Positions 1 through 9,609 are shown, counted from the stretch's first letter. The stretch: 64,000 nucleotides of DNA from Micromonospora antibiotica (GCF_017599305.1 NZ_JAGFWR010000002.1:496001-560000), one strand, 5' to 3'. Translations and numbers: made by a program. Notes: generated by a model from the letters alone, not told the origin.

Positions 1-1119
1 GCTGGTGGGGGGCGGGGTGGTGTCCTTCGGCGGGAAGCGCAGGATGCGGTCGTCGGTCGACGCCGGGGTGCCACGCCCGTCCCGGTTGCTGGTGGTGACC
101 CAGAGCCAGCCGTCCGGCCCGTACTCCACGGTACGCAGGCGACCGTACGCGCCGGTCAGCTCGGCGGCCGGGGTGCCGACCCCGCCGGTGCCGGTGAGCG
201 GCACGGTCCACAGCCGGGTGCCGCGCAGGGCGGCGACGAAGAGCCGGTTGCCGGCGACCGCCGCGCCACTCGGGGACGCCTCGGCGGTCGTCCAGACCAG
301 CAGCGGGTCCCGGAACCGTGGGTCGTTGGCCCGCCCCTCGACCGTGGGCCAGCCGTAGTTGCCGCCGGCCACGATGAGGTTGACCTCGTCCCAGGTGTTC
401 TGCCCGAACTCGGCGGCGTAGAGCCGCCCCTGCGCGTCCCAGGTCAGGCCCTGCACGTTGCGGTGCCCGAGGCTGTAGACCAGGGAGCCGGCCGTCGGGT
501 TGTCCGACGGCGCGGACCCGTCCGGACGCATCCGGAGGATCTTGCCGTTGCGGCTCTGCGGGTTCTGCGCGTTGGCCGTCTGCCCCGCGTCACCGACCCC
601 GGCGTAGAGCATCCCGTCCGGGCCGAAGGCGATCCGCCCGCCGTTGTGGATGGTGGAGCGGGCCAGTCCGGTGAGGACCGGCTCCTGGTTCTGCGGGGCG
701 CTGAGCCGGAACCGGACGATCCGGTTGTCGGTGGTGGTGGTGAGGTAGACGTAGACGTAGCCGTCCTGGGCGTACCCCGGGGAGACCGCGAGGCCGAGCA
801 GGCCGCCCTCGCCGCTGGCGTTCACGCCGGAGATCTGGGCCACCTGTTCCGGGGCCTGACCGGGTCGGACCCGTACCACCTGGCCGGAGTTGCGCAGCGC
901 GGTCAGGGCGCTGCCGTCGGGCAGGAAGTCCATCCCCCAGGGCACCGTCAGGCCGGTGGCGACCACCTGGGGGCGGGTGAAGTCGAAGTCGCCGACGGCC
1001 AGGGTCGCGGCGGCCGGGGCCGGGTCGGCCGGCGCGGCCCCGGCGAGCGTGGCGGTGCCGACGCCGGTGGCCGCCAGCCCCGCCGCGACCGCTGCCGCCA
1101 CCATCGAACGGACTCTCAC
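1..1119 (-). CDS. PQQ-dependent sugar dehydrogenase, secreted (3' part outside window)
   Basis: Reads from a GTG at 1119, preceded by GGAGG at 1128-1132, and runs off the left edge without a stop (373 residues visible); an ATG at 1104 is an alternative start. The N-terminus is hydrophobic (residues about 5-30) and looks like a signal peptide. The rest matches the soluble glucose/sorbosone dehydrogenase beta-propeller: VPWGMDFLPDG, EGGLLGLAVSPGY, IHNGGRIAFGPDGMLY and LGHRNVQGLTWD are typical blade motifs. Such proteins use PQQ to oxidise sugars outside the cell. The visible end is a Pro/Thr-rich linker (DTTPPPTS), so a further domain may follow outside the window. Confidence 0.85.
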   Translation of the reverse strand, partial: MRVRSMVAAAVAAGLAATGVGTATLAGAAPADPAPAAATLAVGDFDFTRPQVVATGLTVPWGMDFLPDGSALTALRNSGQVVRVRPGQAPEQVAQISGVNASGEGGLLGLAVSPGYAQDGYVYVYLTTTTDNRIVRFRLSAPQNQEPVLTGLARSTIHNGGRIAFGPDGMLYAGVGDAGQTANAQNPQSRNGKILRMRPDGSAPSDNPTAGSLVYSLGHRNVQGLTWDAQGRLYAAEFGQNTWDEVNLIVAGGNYGWPTVEGRANDPRFRDPLLVWTTAEASPSGAAVAGNRLFVAALRGTRLWTVPLTGTGGVGTPAAELTGAYGRLRTVEYGPDGWLWVTTSNRDGRGTPASTDDRILRFPPKDTTPPPTS

Positions 1120-1298
1120 GTCGGGCACCTCCAGAGCAGTAAGTGACTTGTGTCAATATAGCCCGACCTCGGTGAAAGCCGCAGCGGTGGACGAAACCGA
1201 CGCCTGCCGTCGGGTCCCCGCTGACCGCCGACCGGCGCGGCGGACCCGCCGTCGACCGGCGCGGCGGGCCTGTCGGGGGCGGCGGTTAGCATCCGCCG

Positions 1299-1865
1299 GT
1301 GACCCTCACCCCTGACGATCTGACCGGCTACGTCGAGCGGGACCTCGACGCCGATCTCGCCCGATGGTTCGCCGACCGCCCGCCCGTCACCGTTCCCGCC
1401 GGGACCCGCCCGGTGACGTCGCTGCTCGACCGCCTCCCGCCCCCGGCCGCCACGGCGTTGGCGGCGTTCGACCGCCGCGTGCGGTCCGGGCGGCTGCCCC
1501 AGTTCCTCGACATCTACGACTGGTCCTACGGCTTCGACTTCGCCGCCAACGACTGCCAACTCCTCGACGCCGACTACCGGCCGACGCTCACCGACGACGA
1601 CGTCTACTCGATCGGCGCCGACGGTGGCGGCAACCTGCACGTGGTCCTCGCCACCGGGCAGGTCGGCCTCTGGTTCCACGAAGAGGAGGTCGTCGAGGGC
1701 GGCACCCGCTTCGACACCCTCGACGTCTTCCTCTGGTCGGTCGTGCGCTACCACGCGGTGCGGGCGGGCCGGCTGGAGCGGGCCGCCGTCGAGGCCGACT
1801 TCCGGTCGCTGGGCCAGGACGGCGCGCTGAGCCCGGAGGTCGGGCTGCTCAGCACGATGACCTGA
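1299..1865 (+). CDS. Conserved hypothetical, possibly SMI1/KNR4 (SUKH)-like
   Basis: 188 residues, GTG start, divergent from the sugar dehydrogenase. It has no signal peptide or membrane segment. The middle (YSIGADGGGNLHVV, then GLWFHEEEVVEGG) resembles SUKH/SMI1-KNR4 proteins, in which a glycine-rich strand is followed by an acidic stretch. Many SUKH proteins are immunity proteins to contact toxins, but no toxin gene lies beside it. The assignment is tentative and rests on pattern only; the gene itself is supported by coding-type codon use throughout. Confidence 0.6.
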   Translation: MTLTPDDLTGYVERDLDADLARWFADRPPVTVPAGTRPVTSLLDRLPPPAATALAAFDRRVRSGRLPQFLDIYDWSYGFDFAANDCQLLDADYRPTLTDDDVYSIGADGGGNLHVVLATGQVGLWFHEEEVVEGGTRFDTLDVFLWSVVRYHAVRAGRLERAAVEADFRSLGQDGALSPEVGLLSTMT

Positions 1866-1934
1866 CCCGACACCCGACCCGGCACTCCCGCCGACCGGCG
1901 GCGACCCCCGGCAGGCCGCTCCGGGTGGCGGCCG

Positions 1935-2475
1935 TCAGGCGGCGGGGCGGCGGGGCACGCCGTCCGGCGCACCGGCCAGGCCGGCGTAGCGGCCCCGGTG
2001 GTAGAGCAGTGGCGTACCCACGTCGGCGTGCTGGATCAGCTCCGGCTCGGCGAGCACGATCGCGTGGTCGCCGACGGTCACCCGCTCGACCACCCGGCAC
2101 AACAGCCAGGCCAGGGTGTCGTCGAGGATCGGCGCACCCTCCGGCCCAGCCTGCCACCGGGTCGGCGCGGCGAACCGGTCGATGCCGCTGGTGGCGAAGG
2201 TGCGGGCCAGTTCCTGCTGGTGGTGGCCGAGCAGGTGCACCGCCACGTGCCGGGTCCGGGCCACCGTGGGCCAGCTCGACGCGCCGAGGTCCAGGCAGAA
2301 CGAGACGATCGGCGGGGCCAGCGACACCGAGGTGAACGAGGTGGCGGTGAAGCCGACCCGCCGGGGTGCCGGGCGCGGTGACCACCACGACGGTGCTGGC
2401 CTGATGGCGCAGCAGCGCACGCAGGGCGTCGGCGTCGGCGTCGACCGGCGGGGGACGATGGTCGGGCTCGGTCAT
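1935..2475 (-). pseudogene. Flavin reductase family protein, single-base frameshift
   Basis: An ATG at 2475 with a strong AGGAGG just upstream opens a protein starting MTEPDHRPP and reading through ASTVVVVTAPGTPAG. The same family then continues in the next frame as GFTATSFTSVSLAPPIVSF down to the stop at 1935. One extra base near 2354-2359 separates the two halves; removing it gives a continuous flavin-reductase-like (FMN/FAD reductase, HpaC/ActVB type) protein of about 179 residues. Either the gene is broken or the assembly has an error here. Such enzymes supply reduced flavin to monooxygenases. No monooxygenase is adjacent. Confidence 0.75.
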
Positions 2476-2984
2476 CTGGGTGCCTCCTACGCGGGCATCG
2501 GCGGGGTCACGGCGGCCCGGCGGACGGCCGGTGCCCTCGGGCGTCTCCTCGACCCGCCGTCGCACGTCGGCCGGGTCGCGCACCGCTCGTCCGGGAGTTG
2601 CTCGGGAGCTGCTCGACTGACGGCTGCTCGACTGGGAGCTGCTCGACGGCGACCGGCAGCCGGTTCTCCCCCCGGCGGCGACGGACGGGGCGGCGGCACG
2701 CCGGTCAGGCCGCGTCGGGCATTCCGGGACAGCGTTGCGCGGCGACCCGCATCAGGTCGACGACCCGACGGGAGGTGAACGGCCGGAACAGCCGGACGGG
2801 AAGCATGGATCCGATTTTCCTATCAAAGCGATAGGATTTCAAGCCCCCCGACCGGAGCCGTCCAGCCCGGAGGGTCACCACCTGGCCGGAGCCGTCGGGC
2901 CCGAGTCACCACCAGGGCCGGAGCGGTCCGGCCCACGGGTCACCACCTGACCCCGCACCACTGCGCAGCCCGCCCCGCACCGGG
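2476..2984. other. Intergenic stretch without a convincing gene
   Basis: About 510 bases between the flavin reductase start and the 3' end of the vWD-type gene. No frame here has a convincing coding pattern. It holds a short palindrome at 2818-2836 and, at 2870-2950, imperfect repeats of a GGTCACCACCTG-type motif next to the 3' end of the large gene. The section 2810-2840 is markedly AT-richer than its surroundings. Confidence 0.5.
2818..2836. promoter_or_regulatory. Palindrome TCCTATC-N5-GATAGGA, operator-like
   Basis: Perfect 7-bp arms around a 5-bp spacer in an AT-rich island. The geometry (TATC-N5-GATA core) equals that of the palindrome at 14047-14063 in front of the HxlR regulator. It may be a regulator binding site or a relic of one. 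No gene starts immediately beside it on either strand, so its target is unknown. Confidence 0.35.
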
Positions 2985-5900
2985 TCACTGCCGCAGGGTG
3001 AGGGTGACGGTGCCGGTGGCCGCCCCGGACGGGTCCACCACGACGGTGTAGACACCGGTGGCCGGCAGGACGGTCGCGTCGATGCCACCGGCACCGTTGA
3101 CCACGCAGCCGGTGCCCACCGGCACCCCGTCGGGGTCGCGCAGTTCCAGCGGCGAGCACTGGTCCGGCAGGGTGGCGTCGGTGGCCGTCACGGTCACCGA
3201 CGTGCCGGCCGTGCCGGTGAACCGGTAGCCGAGCACCGCGCCGGGCCGGTCGACGGTGGCGACGACCGGCGGTCCGTCGAGCGCGATCGGGTCGAACCGG
3301 TCCCCGGCGACGAACAGCCGCAGCGCCACCGCGCCGACGGTGCGGTCCACCGGGTCCACCAGCACGGTGTACGTGCCGTCGGCGGGCAGCACCGTGCCGT
3401 CGATGTCGCCGGTGCCGTTGACGACACAGCCGCTGCTGAGCCGCTGTCCGTCGGGATCGTGCAGCTCCAACGGGGAACACTGGTCCGGCAGGGTGCTCTC
3501 CGGCACTTCGACGAAGACCCGCTGGCCGGCGACGCCGGTGAACCGGTACCGGGCCCGGCCGCCCGGCCCGGCGATCGTCACCGGGACCGCCGGCCCGTCC
3601 GGTCGCAGGGTGCCGGTGACGTCCCGGGCCGCGTAGACCCGCACGGCCGCCCGACCGGTGCCCCCGGCGGCGGCGTCGACCACCACCGTGTAGTTGCCGT
3701 CGCGGGTGAGTTCGGTGCGGTCGACGAGGCCGCGTCCGTCGATGTTGCAGCCGCTGGCCAGCTCCGTCCCGGTCGGGTCGAGCAGCCGGTACGGGGAGCA
3801 GCGGTCCGCCAGGCCGGGCGCGCTGACGTCGACGAACACGGCGTCGCCGGCCCGGCCGCGGAAGGTCAGCGGGTCGCCGCCCGGGGTCAGCGCGCCGGTG
3901 GCGATCGGTGTCGCGGCGATCGGCGCGTCGGCCGGCGGGGCGATCCGCTGGGTGCCGACGCCGCTGACCGCGAACTCGGGACGGCCGGTCACGGCCACGT
4001 CGAAGACGCACTCGGCGAGTTGCCAGGGGTCGGTGATCCCGGCCCACCGGCACACCTGCTCGGCGGCGGCCCGCCGGGCCGGGTCGAGGTCGTCGAGGGT
4101 CACCGCCCGCTCCGGGAAGCCCCGATCGGTGAACGACCCGGTGTCCTGGCCGTCGGGGTAGCTGAACAGGGAACTGTCCCGGGTGACCCGCCAACTGTCC
4201 GCGTACGACGGGTAGAGCTTCGCGAACGGCACGGGTTGGGGCAGGGCGGCACCGGACGGCGCGGCGACGTCGTCGGTCGGGTCGCCGTCGAAGTCGCCGA
4301 GCAGCCCCCGTACCTTCCCGGCCCGGCTCGCCGCCAGCTTCGTCAGCACCCGGTAGCCGTAGGGGCCGATCTGGTCGACGGCGGCGGCGGAGCCGTCGGG
4401 CCAACCCAGGTCGTAGCCGTCGGCGGCACCGGTGTCGGAGTCCCGGCGGGTGAGCGTGCCACCGCCGGGCAGGGCCGTCTCCCCTGGCGGCGGGACGCGG
4501 ACGGCACCGTCGACGCGTACCTCGGTGTCGCCGTCGACCAGGGTGAGGGCGACCCGGTGGGCGCCGATCCGGACGGCGACGGCGGTGTTGACCGACACCG
4601 TCCGCGAGTCGCCCATCGGCGTCTGCCGGACCTGCACCGCCAGCGGGTCACCCGAGGTGGAGCCGACCAGCACGAATTCGCCGACGGCCTGGAAGTCGTA
4701 GTAGTGCCGGTCGAAGGTGACCAGGTGCGGGTCGCCGTTGGTGCCGCCGCAGTCGCCCTCGTCCTCGCAGAGCTTGACCGGGCCCTTCGGCGGTGGGGTC
4801 TTCTTCGCGGGCTTCCTGCACTCGTCGAGGCTCTTCGGCAGGGTCTTGCCGTCGTACTCGGTGCGCGCCGGCAGACCCTTGGCCGCCCGGTACCTGTTCT
4901 CCGCCAGGGTCGCCTTGACCTCGGCGGTCTTGATGCCGGTGCCACCGCAGTCGCCCTGTGGCACCGCGTCGCGGGAGATGTCGTCGGAGTGGTTCAGCTC
5001 GTGGTAGAGCGCCGCGCACGGGTCCCGGGCGATCCCGTCGCCGTACGGGTCGACCGAGGTCGGGTTCCAGGTCACCGTGGATGAGCCCTTGCCGTCCTTG
5101 CTGGTGGGAGTCTCGAAGGACCCCGATCCGCCGGGGGTGGGGATGATCCGCACCCGGGGGGTCTTGGTGTCCTTGAGCCGGGGCAGGATGCCCGCCGGGT
5201 CACCGCCGGCCGCCGCGAACCCCTGGAGGCAGCCGTCGACCGCCGCCTGGAAGTCGACGCCGCTGACCGGCACCCCGGCGCTCGGGTCGACCTGGTAGTC
5301 GGCCCGGGCCGGCCCACCGGTGCCCCCGACGACGGTCCCGACGCCGACGAGCAGCAGCGCCACGACGAGCGCCGGGCGACGGCGACCACGCCGCAGGAGC
5401 AGGACGGCCAGCCCGCCCACGACGACCAGCAGCAGCACCGCCCCGCCGAGCAGCCAGGGCCACCACCACCGGCCGGCCGGGTCGTCGCCGACGGTGAAGC
5501 TGGTGGTCCGCAGCACCGTCGCGCCCGTGCACGGGGTGTCGAGACCGGTCACCGGCAGCGCCGTCCAGTTCGCCGTCACCTCGTAGACCCCGGGTGCCCC
5601 GACCGGCCAGAGGGCGTCCAACCCGCCGCCGTCCGGGGTCGCCGCCACCGACCGCAGCACGACGGCACCGGCGTCGGTGCCGTCGTGCATCCGGGTGCCG
5701 GCCAGCGGCACGGTCACGCCCGCACCGGGTTCCACGGTCGTCGCGCCGGCGGTGGCGGCGGCACCGATGCCGTCGCCGTAGAAGCTGCGGCCCAGCGCCG
5801 GCACCAGTTCCTGACCGTCGCGGCGGACCGAGGTCACCTGCACGGTGCCGTCGGCCACGGTGGCCAGGCCGCAGGCCGCGCCGGTGGCGTTGGTGACCGT

Positions 5901-6065
5901 GAGCGTCAACCGGATCGCCTCGCCCGGGGCGTACCGCGGGGCGGTGGTCCGCAGGTCCAGCCCGAGACCCTCGCCGGCCGGCGCGGCGCAGGCCGCCCCC
6001 GGCCCCGCCGCCAACGCCGCCAGGAGGACGGCGAACCCGCCGGCGAGTCGCACGATCAGCTTCAT
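2985..6065 (-). CDS. Large surface protein: membrane hairpin, HExxH metalloprotease-like and von Willebrand D domains
   Basis: 1026 residues from the ATG at 6065, chosen because a signal peptide (MKLIVRLAGGFAVLLAALAA) follows directly. The N-terminal domain is secreted (to about residue 195). Two hydrophobic segments at about 198-224 and 230-250, joined by an Arg-rich loop, probably form a membrane hairpin. Next come an HELNH motif near 353-358, like M91/NleD-type zinc peptidases, a VWD domain beginning GDPHLVTFDRHYYDF near 443, and at about 700-1026 three repeats sharing CSPLEL-DPDG and SGC-NG-GDIDGTVLP. Function unknown; a cell-surface protease or adhesin is inferred. The VWD motif is the firmest assignment. 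Confidence 0.75.
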   Translation of the reverse strand: MKLIVRLAGGFAVLLAALAAGPGAACAAPAGEGLGLDLRTTAPRYAPGEAIRLTLTVTNATGAACGLATVADGTVQVTSVRRDGQELVPALGRSFYGDGIGAAATAGATTVEPGAGVTVPLAGTRMHDGTDAGAVVLRSVAATPDGGGLDALWPVGAPGVYEVTANWTALPVTGLDTPCTGATVLRTTSFTVGDDPAGRWWWPWLLGGAVLLLVVVGGLAVLLLRRGRRRPALVVALLLVGVGTVVGGTGGPARADYQVDPSAGVPVSGVDFQAAVDGCLQGFAAAGGDPAGILPRLKDTKTPRVRIIPTPGGSGSFETPTSKDGKGSSTVTWNPTSVDPYGDGIARDPCAALYHELNHSDDISRDAVPQGDCGGTGIKTAEVKATLAENRYRAAKGLPARTEYDGKTLPKSLDECRKPAKKTPPPKGPVKLCEDEGDCGGTNGDPHLVTFDRHYYDFQAVGEFVLVGSTSGDPLAVQVRQTPMGDSRTVSVNTAVAVRIGAHRVALTLVDGDTEVRVDGAVRVPPPGETALPGGGTLTRRDSDTGAADGYDLGWPDGSAAAVDQIGPYGYRVLTKLAASRAGKVRGLLGDFDGDPTDDVAAPSGAALPQPVPFAKLYPSYADSWRVTRDSSLFSYPDGQDTGSFTDRGFPERAVTLDDLDPARRAAAEQVCRWAGITDPWQLAECVFDVAVTGRPEFAVSGVGTQRIAPPADAPIAATPIATGALTPGGDPLTFRGRAGDAVFVDVSAPGLADRCSPYRLLDPTGTELASGCNIDGRGLVDRTELTRDGNYTVVVDAAAGGTGRAAVRVYAARDVTGTLRPDGPAVPVTIAGPGGRARYRFTGVAGQRVFVEVPESTLPDQCSPLELHDPDGQRLSSGCVVNGTGDIDGTVLPADGTYTVLVDPVDRTVGAVALRLFVAGDRFDPIALDGPPVVATVDRPGAVLGYRFTGTAGTSVTVTATDATLPDQCSPLELRDPDGVPVGTGCVVNGAGGIDATVLPATGVYTVVVDPSGAATGTVTLTLRQ

Positions 6066-6192
6066 GCGCGGCACTCTAGGACCGCGACGCCCACCGCCCG
6101 CGCGACTGTCGTGCATCGGTCGCCGCCGCCCCGGCCGGTCCTACGGCACGCGGGTCACCCCGGCCGTCCGTCGACCCACGGACGCCCCACCG

Positions 6193-7023
6193 TCACGAGG
6201 CGATCACCTCGCGCAGCCGGGCGGCGAAGCCCGCGGGGTCGTCGGTGAAGCCGATGTGCCCACCGGGGAACATCGTGGGTGGCACCCCCAGGGCGGCGGC
6301 CAACGCCCGGGAACTACGGTCGCACAGCTCCCCGGCCGACTCCTCGCCGAGGCCGACCAGCACCCGGGTGGGTCCGTCGCGCAGCGCGGCGACGTCCGGC
6401 TGGTAGCGGGTCGTGCCTTGCAGCGTGTGCAGGTACTGGTAGCGCTCGTCGGCGGCGTCCTGCGGGTCGGGGTCGCGGCCGAACATGCCCTGGATCATCT
6501 CCTCCGGCATGGTGATGTTGGCGTTGGCGAGGAACTTCCGCCAGGCGCCCAGCCGGTCCCCGCGCCGGTAGGTGGCGACCATGTCGTCCTCCCGGGCGAG
6601 GAGTTCCTCCCGGTCGTCGAGTAGGAGCAGCAGCGGCGGTTCGTGGGCGATCACGGTGTGCGCCGCCTGCGGGTGGGCGTGGGCGAGCGCCAGCACGGTG
6701 ACCGCGCCGCCGCTGGAGCCGAGCACCGTCGCCGGACCGGCGTCGAGGTGGGCCAGCAGCCGGGCCAGGTCGTCGGCGCGTAGTTCGGGCGTGGAGTCCT
6801 GCTCCGGGTCGTGCAGCCGACTGCGGCGGATGCCGCGCGGGTCGGTGGTGAGCACGGTGTGGTCGGCGGCCAGCAGGTCGGCCAGCGGGGCGAACGCCCG
6901 GGCGTCCATCGGGGCGGCGACCAGCGCCACCAGGGGGCCCTGGCCGCGTACCTCGAAGTGCAGGGTCCCGTCGGGGACGGCCAGGGTGGCGGTGGTCACC
7001 GGGATGGTGGTGGGACTGCTCAT
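6193..7023 (-). CDS. Alpha/beta hydrolase
   Basis: 276 residues with the standard alpha/beta hydrolase order: an early strand (GPLVALVAAPMDARAF), a TTDPRGIRRS turn, the nucleophile elbow GSSGGA with catalytic Ser, and a late GGHIGF carrying the likely catalytic His. The substrate cannot be told from sequence. It is transcribed divergently from an ECF sigma factor with only 74 bases between the start codons, so the sigma factor may control it. Cytosolic, no signal peptide. Confidence 0.85.
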   Translation of the reverse strand: MSSPTTIPVTTATLAVPDGTLHFEVRGQGPLVALVAAPMDARAFAPLADLLAADHTVLTTDPRGIRRSRLHDPEQDSTPELRADDLARLLAHLDAGPATVLGSSGGAVTVLALAHAHPQAAHTVIAHEPPLLLLLDDREELLAREDDMVATYRRGDRLGAWRKFLANANITMPEEMIQGMFGRDPDPQDAADERYQYLHTLQGTTRYQPDVAALRDGPTRVLVGLGEESAGELCDRSSRALAAALGVPPTMFPGGHIGFTDDPAGFAARLREVIAS

Positions 7024-7097
7024 GATCGGGTCCTCCGGGTCGTGACGTGCGGCTCTTACACGGTGCAGACTCCCGGCGTGGGGCAGAATCGTCGGTC

Positions 7098-8135
7098 GTG
7101 AGCATGATTCTCGCCGACATCACGGCCGACGACCATGAGGCGACGCTGACCCGGGCCCGGGGCGGGGACGACGCCGCGTTCACCACGCTCGTCGCGCCGC
7201 TGCGGCCGGAACTGCACGCGCACTGTTACCGGATGCTCGGTTCCCCGCACGACGCCGACGACGCGTTGCAGGAGGCGCTGCTGCGGGCCTGGCGGGCGCT
7301 GCCCCGGTTCGAGGGGCGCAGTTCGCTGCGGACCTGGCTCTACACCGTGGCCACCCGCACCTGCCTGGACCTGTCCACCGGGCGGGGCCGACGGGCGTTG
7401 CCGGTCGACCTGGGGCCGGCCAGCGAACACGCCGTGCCGGGCAGCGTCGCCGCCGACCACGTCCGGTGGCTCGGCCCGTATCCCGACGCCGCCCTGGTCG
7501 CCGGCCCGGCCGCCCCCGACGCCCGCTACGAGCAGCGGGAGGCCGTCGAGTTGGCGTTCGTCGCCGCGCTGCAACACCTGCCCGGCAACCAGCGCGCCGC
7601 GTTGCTGCTGTTCGACGTGCTCGGCTTCACCGCCGCCGAGATCGCCGCCATGATGGGCACCTCCGCCGGTTCGGTCAACTCGGCGTTGGCGCGGGCCCGC
7701 CGGGTCGTCGCCGAGCGGGTGCCGGCCCGCAGCCAGCAGCGGACCCTCCGCACGCTCGGCGACGCCCGGCTGCGGGAGGTCGCCGCCGGCTACGCCACCG
7801 CCCTGGAGAACGGCGACGCCGACGCCCTGGTCGCCCTGCTCACCGAGGACGTCACCTGGTCGATGCCACCGCTGCCGCACTGGTACGCTGGCCGCGACGC
7901 GGTGCTGGACTTCGCCCGGACCATGCCGTTGGGCAGTTGTGGCAGCTGGCGACACGTGTCGGTGGCGGCCAACGGGCAACCGGCGGTGGCCAACTATCTG
8001 CGCCCGGGCGACACCGGCCCCTACCTGCCGTGGTCGATCACGGTGCTGACGGTGCGCGACGGCCGGATCGCCCAGCTCGTCTCGTTCCTCGACGACACCC
8101 TGTTCCCGGCGTTCGGCCTACCGGCCACCCGCTGA
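7098..8135 (+). CDS. ECF sigma factor with SnoaL-like C-terminal domain
   Basis: 345 residues from the GTG at 7098 (ATG at 7104 is an alternative). Residues about 15-85 form sigma region 2 (AHCYRMLGSPHDADDALQEA, then SSLRTWLYTVATR). Residues about 150-210 form region 4 with its helix-turn-helix (GFTAAEIAAMMGTSAGSVNS). The remaining 120 residues are a SnoaL/NTF2-like fold (YATALENGDADALVALLTED), typical of SigJ-type ECF factors that use this tail instead of a separate anti-sigma. The divergent hydrolase is a plausible target. A strong hairpin terminator follows at once. Confidence 0.88.
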   Translation: MSMILADITADDHEATLTRARGGDDAAFTTLVAPLRPELHAHCYRMLGSPHDADDALQEALLRAWRALPRFEGRSSLRTWLYTVATRTCLDLSTGRGRRALPVDLGPASEHAVPGSVAADHVRWLGPYPDAALVAGPAAPDARYEQREAVELAFVAALQHLPGNQRAALLLFDVLGFTAAEIAAMMGTSAGSVNSALARARRVVAERVPARSQQRTLRTLGDARLREVAAGYATALENGDADALVALLTEDVTWSMPPLPHWYAGRDAVLDFARTMPLGSCGSWRHVSVAANGQPAVANYLRPGDTGPYLPWSITVLTVRDGRIAQLVSFLDDTLFPAFGLPATR

Positions 8136-8142
8136 CGGCCGG

Positions 8143-8180
8143 GGCCGGCCGGTGGACGTGGCTGCGCCCACCGGCCGGCC
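8143..8180. terminator. Hairpin terminator between convergent genes
   Basis: Perfect 13-bp inverted repeat (GGCCGGCCGGTGG with its complement) around a 12-base loop, lying between the stop codons of the sigma factor and the convergent GH43-like gene. No T-run follows, as is usual in high-GC actinobacteria. It can serve both genes. Confidence 0.7.
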
Positions 8181-8192
8181 CGGCGCCAGGGC

Positions 8193-9530
8193 TCAGGCCA
8201 GCGGCGTGGTGAGGGTGTACGAGGCGTCCCCGGCGAAGGTGCTGCCGGCGGCGTACGGGTCGACCCGCAGCACGTAGTCGTAGTGGCGCAGGTAGCGGCC
8301 GGGGTGGTTCCACGACTCGAACGAGTAGCTGCCGCCCCCGGCCAGCCCGGTGCGGCTGCAGAAGGTGGCGTCCCCGGCGAAGACGGCGCTGCCGTCGTTA
8401 CCGGCGAGCCGCATCGTGAAGTCCCAGTGCCGCAGGTAGGAGCCGTTGACCGCGCGGAACGAGTAGCAGGACGCGTTGGCCAGCCCGGGGACGATCTGGA
8501 AGGTGGCGTCCTGCCGGTCGGCGAGCGGGCTGCCGCTGCCCAGCACGTCGATGCGGGCGACGTTGTCGCGGTGGCGGACGTAGCGGTCGGGGAAGTTCGC
8601 CGAGCGCAGCGAGCGGTTGCTGGTGGGCGGGGCGGAGTTGTCCCCGACGCTCTCCCGCAGCACGGTGAAGTGGCGCACCGTGCCGGACAGCCCGGCCAGT
8701 TCGGTCTTGCCGGTGAAGCCGTACAGGTCGCTGCTGTCGGCGGAGTAGTAGCGGCCGGCGCCGTACTGGTCGAAGTAGATGCGCCACCGGTTGTCGGGCA
8801 GCCGGACCAGGGCGGGGCCTTCCAGGCCGGAGCCCCAACCGGCCCAGTTGCCGGTGCCGACCCAGCTCCACGGGCCGGTCAGCGCGGGGGCGGTCGCGTG
8901 CTCGATGTACTTGGTGGTCTCGTTCTTCATGAAGTTGTGGTAGATGTTGCCGACCTTGACGATGAAGCTGTCGATGTGGTTGGTGCCGATGCCGGCGAGT
9001 GCCGCCGGGGCGCTCCACGCCGACAGCGCCGCGTTCGTCGCGGTGATCCGGTACGGCTGGAACTGCCCGGCCGTGCCGGTCTGCGACACGGACACGACGA
9101 TGTGCACGCTGCCGTCGCTGTCGACGAACCACTCCGGGGCCCAGGTGCTGCCGTTGGCCGGCGCGACGGAGATGGTGACGTTGCGCTGGAACGTCCAGGT
9201 CAGGTAGTCGCTACTGCGGGCGATGCCGATGGTGTTGCCCGTCCAGCCGGTGGTGTAGACGAGGTAGTAGTAGCCGTCGGTGTGCCGGATGACGCTGGGG
9301 TCGCGGACCAGCCCGGACGGCGGGGTGTAGGCGTTGGCCCGCTGGAGGGTGAACCGGGTGGCGTCGGCCGAGTCGTAGACGTACATGTTGGATTCGCTGC
9401 TGTTGGTGAACGCGGTCATCAGGTAGTGCGGGACCGGCCCGGCGGCGTTGGCCCGCGCGGGTGCGGCGACCAGCAGGCCACCGAGCATGCAGAGCACCGC
9501 CGCCAGAGCGGCGTACCGGAGACGTCCCAT
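8193..9530 (-). CDS. Secreted GH43-like beta-propeller with AbfB (CBM42) arabinose-binding domain
   Basis: 445 residues. A signal peptide (residues 1 to about 29, ending in an alanine-rich stretch) precedes a propeller like family 43 glycosidases (GLVRDPSVIRHTDGYYYLVY, then STWAPEWFVDSDG). From about residue 300 the protein is an AbfB domain, with repeated YVRHRD, YLRHWD and YLRHYD motifs that bind arabinofuranose side chains. Likely role: binding or hydrolysis of arabinan or arabinoxylan outside the cell. It is divergent from a ROK regulator, which is the natural candidate for sugar-responsive control. Catalytic acids were not assigned with certainty. Confidence 0.85.
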   Translation of the reverse strand: MGRLRYAALAAVLCMLGGLLVAAPARANAAGPVPHYLMTAFTNSSESNMYVYDSADATRFTLQRANAYTPPSGLVRDPSVIRHTDGYYYLVYTTGWTGNTIGIARSSDYLTWTFQRNVTISVAPANGSTWAPEWFVDSDGSVHIVVSVSQTGTAGQFQPYRITATNAALSAWSAPAALAGIGTNHIDSFIVKVGNIYHNFMKNETTKYIEHATAPALTGPWSWVGTGNWAGWGSGLEGPALVRLPDNRWRIYFDQYGAGRYYSADSSDLYGFTGKTELAGLSGTVRHFTVLRESVGDNSAPPTSNRSLRSANFPDRYVRHRDNVARIDVLGSGSPLADRQDATFQIVPGLANASCYSFRAVNGSYLRHWDFTMRLAGNDGSAVFAGDATFCSRTGLAGGGSYSFESWNHPGRYLRHYDYVLRVDPYAAGSTFAGDASYTLTTPLA

Positions 9531-9609
9531 CGACGCACCTCTTCCCTATGAATCGACAGCTGTCATCCTGCACTATTGCCAAGGGTTTTCGTAAGTGTTG
9601 CGATAAGCC

